Assembly (NCBI GenBank): GCA_902472795.1
Contig: CABROZ010000039.1
Span: 1 to 18,159 of the forward strand
DNA length: 18,159 bases
Reading direction: 5' to 3'
Source: an uncultured Bacteroides sp.
GTDB taxonomy: Bacteria > Bacteroidota > Bacteroidia > Bacteroidales > Bacteroidaceae
Numbering within the stretch: the stretch's first letter is position 1; the number at the start of each line of letters is the position of its first letter. Of the stretch, positions 14,723 to 18,159 are shown piece by piece. The position numbers and the translations under genes are program-made. The notes beneath the pieces were generated by a model that made no database searches, was not told the origin of the DNA, and worked only from the letters and a program-made list of their open reading frames with translations.

Positions 14723-17700
14723 ATGCTCAACAAAATTATACACTTTTCCCTTCAGAACCGCATCCTGGTGCTCGTGGCATCGGTGCTGTTGCTGATTGGC
14801 GGTACTTACACCGCCTTGCATACGGAAGTAGATGTGTTCCCCGACCTGACGGCTCCCACCGTAGTGGTGATGACCGAAGCCAACGGCATGGCAGCCGAAG
14901 AGGTGGAACAACTCGTCACCTTCCCCATCGAAACCGCTGTCAACGGAGCCACACACGTACGTCGTGTCCGCTCCTCCTCTACTCACAGTTTCTCCGTCGT
15001 CTGGGTCGAGTTCGACTGGGATACGGACATCTACTTAGCTCGTCAGATTGTCAGCGAGAAACTCTCGCTCGTAGCCGAAGAACTGCCGGCCGGGGTGGGC
15101 AAGCCTACACTGGGTCCGCAGTCGTCCATCCTCGGTGAAATGTTGATTGTCGGACTGACAGCCGACTCCACCTCCCTGCTCGACCTCCGCACGCTGGCCG
15201 ACTGGACCATCCGTCCGCGCCTGCTCTCTACAGGCGGCGTAGCTCAGGTAGCCGTGCTGGGCGGCGACATCAAGGAATACCAAATACAGCTCGATCCCGA
15301 ACGGATGCGCCACTACGGCGTCACGCTGGGACAAATACTGGAAGCTACCCGCGGCATGAACCTCAACGCCAACGGTGGTGTCATCTACGAATACGGCAAC
15401 GAATACATCGTCCGCGGACTGACTGCCACGACGAATACGGAGTTGCTGGGAAAAACCGTGGTTAAAGCTACGAGTGATGAGCTACAAGCTACAAGTGGTA
15501 GTGGCAGCAACCCGTCACTTCCAATTCTATTGGAAGACGTGGCCGACGTACGCATCGGTGCACAGACGCCCAAGTTAGGTCTGGCTTCGGAACGCGGCAA
15601 ACCCGCCGTACTGCTCACTGTGACGAAGCAGCCTGCTACCAGCACCCTGGAACTGACCGCCAAACTGGAAGCCTCACTGAAAGACTTGCAGAAGAACCTG
15701 CCCCCCGACGTGAAAGTTTCGACCGACATCTTCCGCCAGAGCCGCTTTATCGAGAGTTCGATTGGCAACGTACAGAAGTCACTCATCGAAGGTGGTATCT
15801 TCGTGGTCATCGTACTGTTCCTCTTCCTGGCCAACGTACGTACTACCATTATCTCGTTGGTCACCCTGCCCCTGTCACTTGTCGTTTCCATACTGGTACT
15901 ACACTACATGGGGCTGACCATCAACACCATGAGTTTGGGTGGTATGGCTATTGCCATCGGTTCGCTGGTCGATGACGCCATCGTCGATGTGGAGAACGTC
16001 TACCGCCGCTTGCACGAGAATCGCCTCCTGCCGCCCGAACGTCGCCTGCCCATCCTGCAGGTGGTATTCAACGCTTCGCGCGAGGTACGTATGCCTATCC
16101 TCAACTCCACGCTCATCATCGTGGTCAGCTTCGTGCCCCTGTTCTTCCTGAGCGGTATGGAAGGACGCATGCTGGTGCCGCTGGGCATCGCTTTCATCAC
16201 TGCCCTGGCCGCCTCAACGGTAGTGGCATTGACACTGACACCTGTGCTCTGCTCGTACCTGCTGCGTAATAAAGAAGACAAACATTCTGAAAAAATTCAA
16301 GAACTTCCTGAAGTCACCGCTAAAGACTCCTCAGAGTCACCTGCATCCCCATCCAGAAATACCAATGGGGCCAATTCGGGCGACTCTGCCGTGGCCCGCA
16401 CGCTGAAGAAAGCCTACGGCTCACTGCTCGAAAAGGCTTTGCACCACAAACGTGCCGTACTGGGCTGCACCATTGCCCTCTTTGCCGTCGCCTTAGGACT
16501 GTTCTTCACGCTGGGTCGCTCGTTCCTGCCGCCGTTCAACGAAGGCTCGTTCACCATCAACGTCTCTTCACTGCCGGGCATCTCGCTCGAAGAAAGCGAT
16601 GCTATCGGACGCCGTGCCGAAGAACTGCTGCTTACCATCCCCGAGATACAGACTGTAGCGCGCAAAACCGGACGCGCCGAACTGGACGAGCACGCCTTAG
16701 GCGTGAATACCTCGGAGATTGAAGCTCCCTTCGAACTGAAAGACCGGCCACGTAGCGAAGTCGTGGCGGAAGTTCGCGAAAAGTTAGGTAGTATCGTCGG
16801 CGCCAACATCGAGATAGGCCAGCCCATCAGCCACCGCATTGACGCCATGCTGTCGGGTACGAAAGCCAACATCGCCATCAAGCTCTTTGGCGATGACCTG
16901 AACCGCATGTTCGCCTTAGGCAACGAGATAAAGGACAAGATACAAGACGTTGAGGGCGTGGCCGACCTGACGGTAGAGCAGCAAATCGAACGTCCGCAGC
17001 TCACCATCACGCCCCGCCGCGAGATGCTGGCACGCTATGGCATCACCCTGCCGCAGTTTGCTGAATACGTCAACGCCTGTCTGGCGGGTGAAGCCGTTTC
17101 GCAAGTCTATGAACAGGGCAAGTCGTTCAACCTGACCGTACGCATGCGTGATGATTTGCGCGACCAGGCACAGAAGATAGGCAACCTGATGATTGATACG
17201 GGCGACGGATTGCAAGTACCGCTCAACTACGTAGCCGACATCCGCTCGACCATGGGACCGAACACCATCAGCCGCGAGAACGTAAAGCGTAAGATAGTCA
17301 TCTCGGCCAATGTTGCCGACCGCGATCTGCGCTCCGTAGTGAACGACATTCAGGAACGTATCGACACCCAAATCCAACTGCCCGAAGGCTACCACGTAGA
17401 GTACGGCGGACAGTTTGAAAGCGAACAGGCAGCCAGCCGCACGCTGATGCTGACGTCGTTCATGTCTATCGTTGTCATCTTCCTGTTACTCTACCACGAG
17501 TTCCGCAGTACGAAGGAGAGTGCCATCATCCTTATCAACCTGCCACTGGCACTGATCGGTGGTGTGTTTGCCTTGTTGCTGACCACAGGCGAAGTGAGCA
17601 TCCCTGCCATCATCGGTTTCATCTCGTTGTTCGGCATTGCTACCCGAAACGGTATGCTGCTCATCAGCCATTACAACCACTTGCAACGCGAAGAAGGCTA

Positions 17701-17971
17701 TGGTATCTACGACAGCGTTCTGCGCGGTTCGCTCGACCGTCTGAACCCGATTCTGATGACAGCCCTCAGCAGTGCTCTGGCCCTTATTCCGCTGGCTTTG
17801 GGCGGCGACCTGCCCGGCAACGAAATACAAAGCCCGATGGCCAAAGTCATCCTGGGCGGTCTGCTGACCTCGACGTTCCTCAACGGTTTCATCATCCCGA
17901 TAGTCTATCTGATGATGCACCAGAAAAAGGGTCTTAACTTAACTCCCTCGTCCAATGGGAAAGGAGAATGA
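14723..17971 (+). CDS. CusA/CzcA-type heavy-metal RND efflux pump
   Basis: Proton-driven inner-membrane permease that expels metal ions through the adaptor and an outer channel. The 1082 residues show the RND plan: TM1 at 14-33, periplasmic porter loop to about 350, TM2-6 (about 355-512), TM7 (about 579-598), second porter loop, and TM8-12 after about 925. TM4 has GGMAIAIGSLVDDAIVDVEN (407-425 region) with proton-relay candidates D417, D418, D422 and E424. Two stretches look inserted: 246-266 (KATSDELQATSGSGSNPSLP), encoded by an AGCTAC repeat, and a low-complexity Ser/Glu/Asn linker at 516-556 after TM6. The Met cluster of E. coli CusA seems not conserved, so copper/silver is not the obvious substrate. 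The start is the ATG at 14723, giving MLNKIIHFSLQNR, the normal N-terminus. The TGA is at 17969-17971. Confidence 0.92.
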   Translation: MLNKIIHFSLQNRILVLVASVLLLIGGTYTALHTEVDVFPDLTAPTVVVMTEANGMAAEEVEQLVTFPIETAVNGATHVRRVRSSSTHSFSVVWVEFDWDTDIYLARQIVSEKLSLVAEELPAGVGKPTLGPQSSILGEMLIVGLTADSTSLLDLRTLADWTIRPRLLSTGGVAQVAVLGGDIKEYQIQLDPERMRHYGVTLGQILEATRGMNLNANGGVIYEYGNEYIVRGLTATTNTELLGKTVVKATSDELQATSGSGSNPSLPILLEDVADVRIGAQTPKLGLASERGKPAVLLTVTKQPATSTLELTAKLEASLKDLQKNLPPDVKVSTDIFRQSRFIESSIGNVQKSLIEGGIFVVIVLFLFLANVRTTIISLVTLPLSLVVSILVLHYMGLTINTMSLGGMAIAIGSLVDDAIVDVENVYRRLHENRLLPPERRLPILQVVFNASREVRMPILNSTLIIVVSFVPLFFLSGMEGRMLVPLGIAFITALAASTVVALTLTPVLCSYLLRNKEDKHSEKIQELPEVTAKDSSESPASPSRNTNGANSGDSAVARTLKKAYGSLLEKALHHKRAVLGCTIALFAVALGLFFTLGRSFLPPFNEGSFTINVSSLPGISLEESDAIGRRAEELLLTIPEIQTVARKTGRAELDEHALGVNTSEIEAPFELKDRPRSEVVAEVREKLGSIVGANIEIGQPISHRIDAMLSGTKANIAIKLFGDDLNRMFALGNEIKDKIQDVEGVADLTVEQQIERPQLTITPRREMLARYGITLPQFAEYVNACLAGEAVSQVYEQGKSFNLTVRMRDDLRDQAQKIGNLMIDTGDGLQVPLNYVADIRSTMGPNTISRENVKRKIVISANVADRDLRSVVNDIQERIDTQIQLPEGYHVEYGGQFESEQAASRTLMLTSFMSIVVIFLLLYHEFRSTKESAIILINLPLALIGGVFALLLTTGEVSIPAIIGFISLFGIATRNGMLLISHYNHLQREEGYGIYDSVLRGSLDRLNPILMTALSSALALIPLALGGDLPGNEIQSPMAKVILGGLLTSTFLNGFIIPIVYLMMHQKKGLNLTPSSNGKGE
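15466..15495 (+). repeat. AGCTACRAG short repeats inside the pump gene
   Basis: Three copies of AGCTAC(G/A)AG lie at 15466-15474, 15480-15488 and 15487-15495; the last two overlap by two bases. They are in frame and encode the KATSDELQATSG part of the pump. From memory, such AGCTACAAG/AGCTACGAG runs are usual in intergenic Bacteroides DNA, not in genes. Confidence 0.6.
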
Positions 17972-17978
17972 GAGACCT

Positions 17979-17994
17979 CACCCACAAGGGGGTG
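17979..17994 (+). terminator. Weak hairpin after the pump gene
   Basis: CACCC (17979-17983) pairs with GGGTG (17990-17994) over 6 nt, 8 nt past the stop codon. No T-run follows, so it is a poor terminator on its own. The larger inverted repeat just downstream could do the job better. Confidence 0.3.
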
Positions 17995-18008
17995 TGAAGA
18001 AACTTATA

Positions 18009-18159
18009 GTATCTGACTCCCCTCCTTCTTGGAAGGAGGGGTGCCCAACGGGCGGGGTGGTAGGTCTTACAACACGCTGTATATTTGCACTTTATGTTTT
18101 CACCTACCACCTCCCCCTTCGGGTACTCCTCCTTCCAGAAGGAGGAGAGTTTCAGATAC
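18009..18159. repeat. 151-bp long inverted-repeat element (MITE- or REP-like)
   Basis: Left arm 18009-18065 and right arm 18102-18159 are imperfect reverse complements of about 57 bp, around a 36-bp AT-rich centre. The outermost 8 bp (GTATCTGA and TCAGATAC) and the innermost 10 bp (GGTGGTAGGT and ACCTACCACC) are exact. Each arm holds its own GC-rich hairpin: CCCCTCCTT/AAGGAGGGG at 18019-18041 and CTCCTCCTT/AAGGAGGAG at 18126-18147. The element ends at the window edge, so it may be longer. It has no room for a transposase. If transcribed, it would fold into a very stable stem after the pump message. Confidence 0.8.

Noticed and set aside
14659..15138. 159-residue plus-strand frame starting in the inverted-repeat element
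   Set aside because: Overlaps the pump gene in another frame; translation is Arg/Ser-rich without family features.
18080..18087. TATATTTG as a promoter in the centre of the inverted-repeat element
   Set aside because: It fits TAnnTTTG, but there is no -33 match, no gene in view downstream, and the AT-rich centre makes a chance hit likely.

Overview
The window comes from a Bacteroidaceae chromosome (Bacteroides or Phocaeicola type; I cannot name the species). Five or six -7 elements fit the Bacteroidetes consensus TAnnTTTG, mostly 21-28 nt before a start codon. There are no convincing Shine-Dalgarno sites. The protein families are typical of gut Bacteroidales: a GH2 beta-galactosidase with a signal peptide, an Na/Pi cotransporter with a PhoU tail, and a His-rich heavy-metal RND efflux set. 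No tRNA, rRNA, CRISPR array, phage gene or transposase was seen.

Layout. 1-356: 3' end of an Na/Pi cotransporter gene, then a strong terminator (386-440). 506-614: a tandem array of palindromes with an exact 23-bp period, between convergent genes. 687-2126 (-): cca, tRNA nucleotidyltransferase. 2300-3124 (+): a small lipoprotein, ending 2 bp from the stop of a large SNF2-family helicase (3127-7140, -). 7141-7224: a short divergent promoter region. 7225-8871 (+): an ABC-F ATPase closed by a terminator. 8872-9415: 544 bp without a gene, holding a second tandem array (exact 22-bp period), a dyad and the beta-galactosidase promoter. 9416-12793 (+): periplasmic GH2 beta-galactosidase. 12871-17971 (+): a metal-handling block made of a His/Cys-rich small exported protein, a His-rich CusB/CzcB-type adaptor lipoprotein and a CusA/CzcA-type RND pump. 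18009-18159: a 151-bp inverted-repeat element that ends exactly at the window edge.

How the genes work together. The only clear functional unit is the metal block. The small protein and the adaptor each have their own promoter-like sequence, and both promoters carry the 8-mer TTGCAACC; at the adaptor promoter it forms a palindrome next to the -7 element. The adaptor and pump genes are co-directional, separated by 101 bp that contain an 84-bp inverted-repeat element. No outer-membrane channel gene is in view. The remaining genes are housekeeping or orphan genes.

The most unusual content is non-coding. Five different repeat types occur: two tandem arrays of 23 and 22 bp, two elements bounded by inverted repeats, and a short AGCTAC repeat that appears to have entered the pump gene in frame. 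I found no clear new enzymatic system. The best candidates for something undescribed are the two tandem arrays and the small His/Cys-rich protein with its shared operator-like motif.
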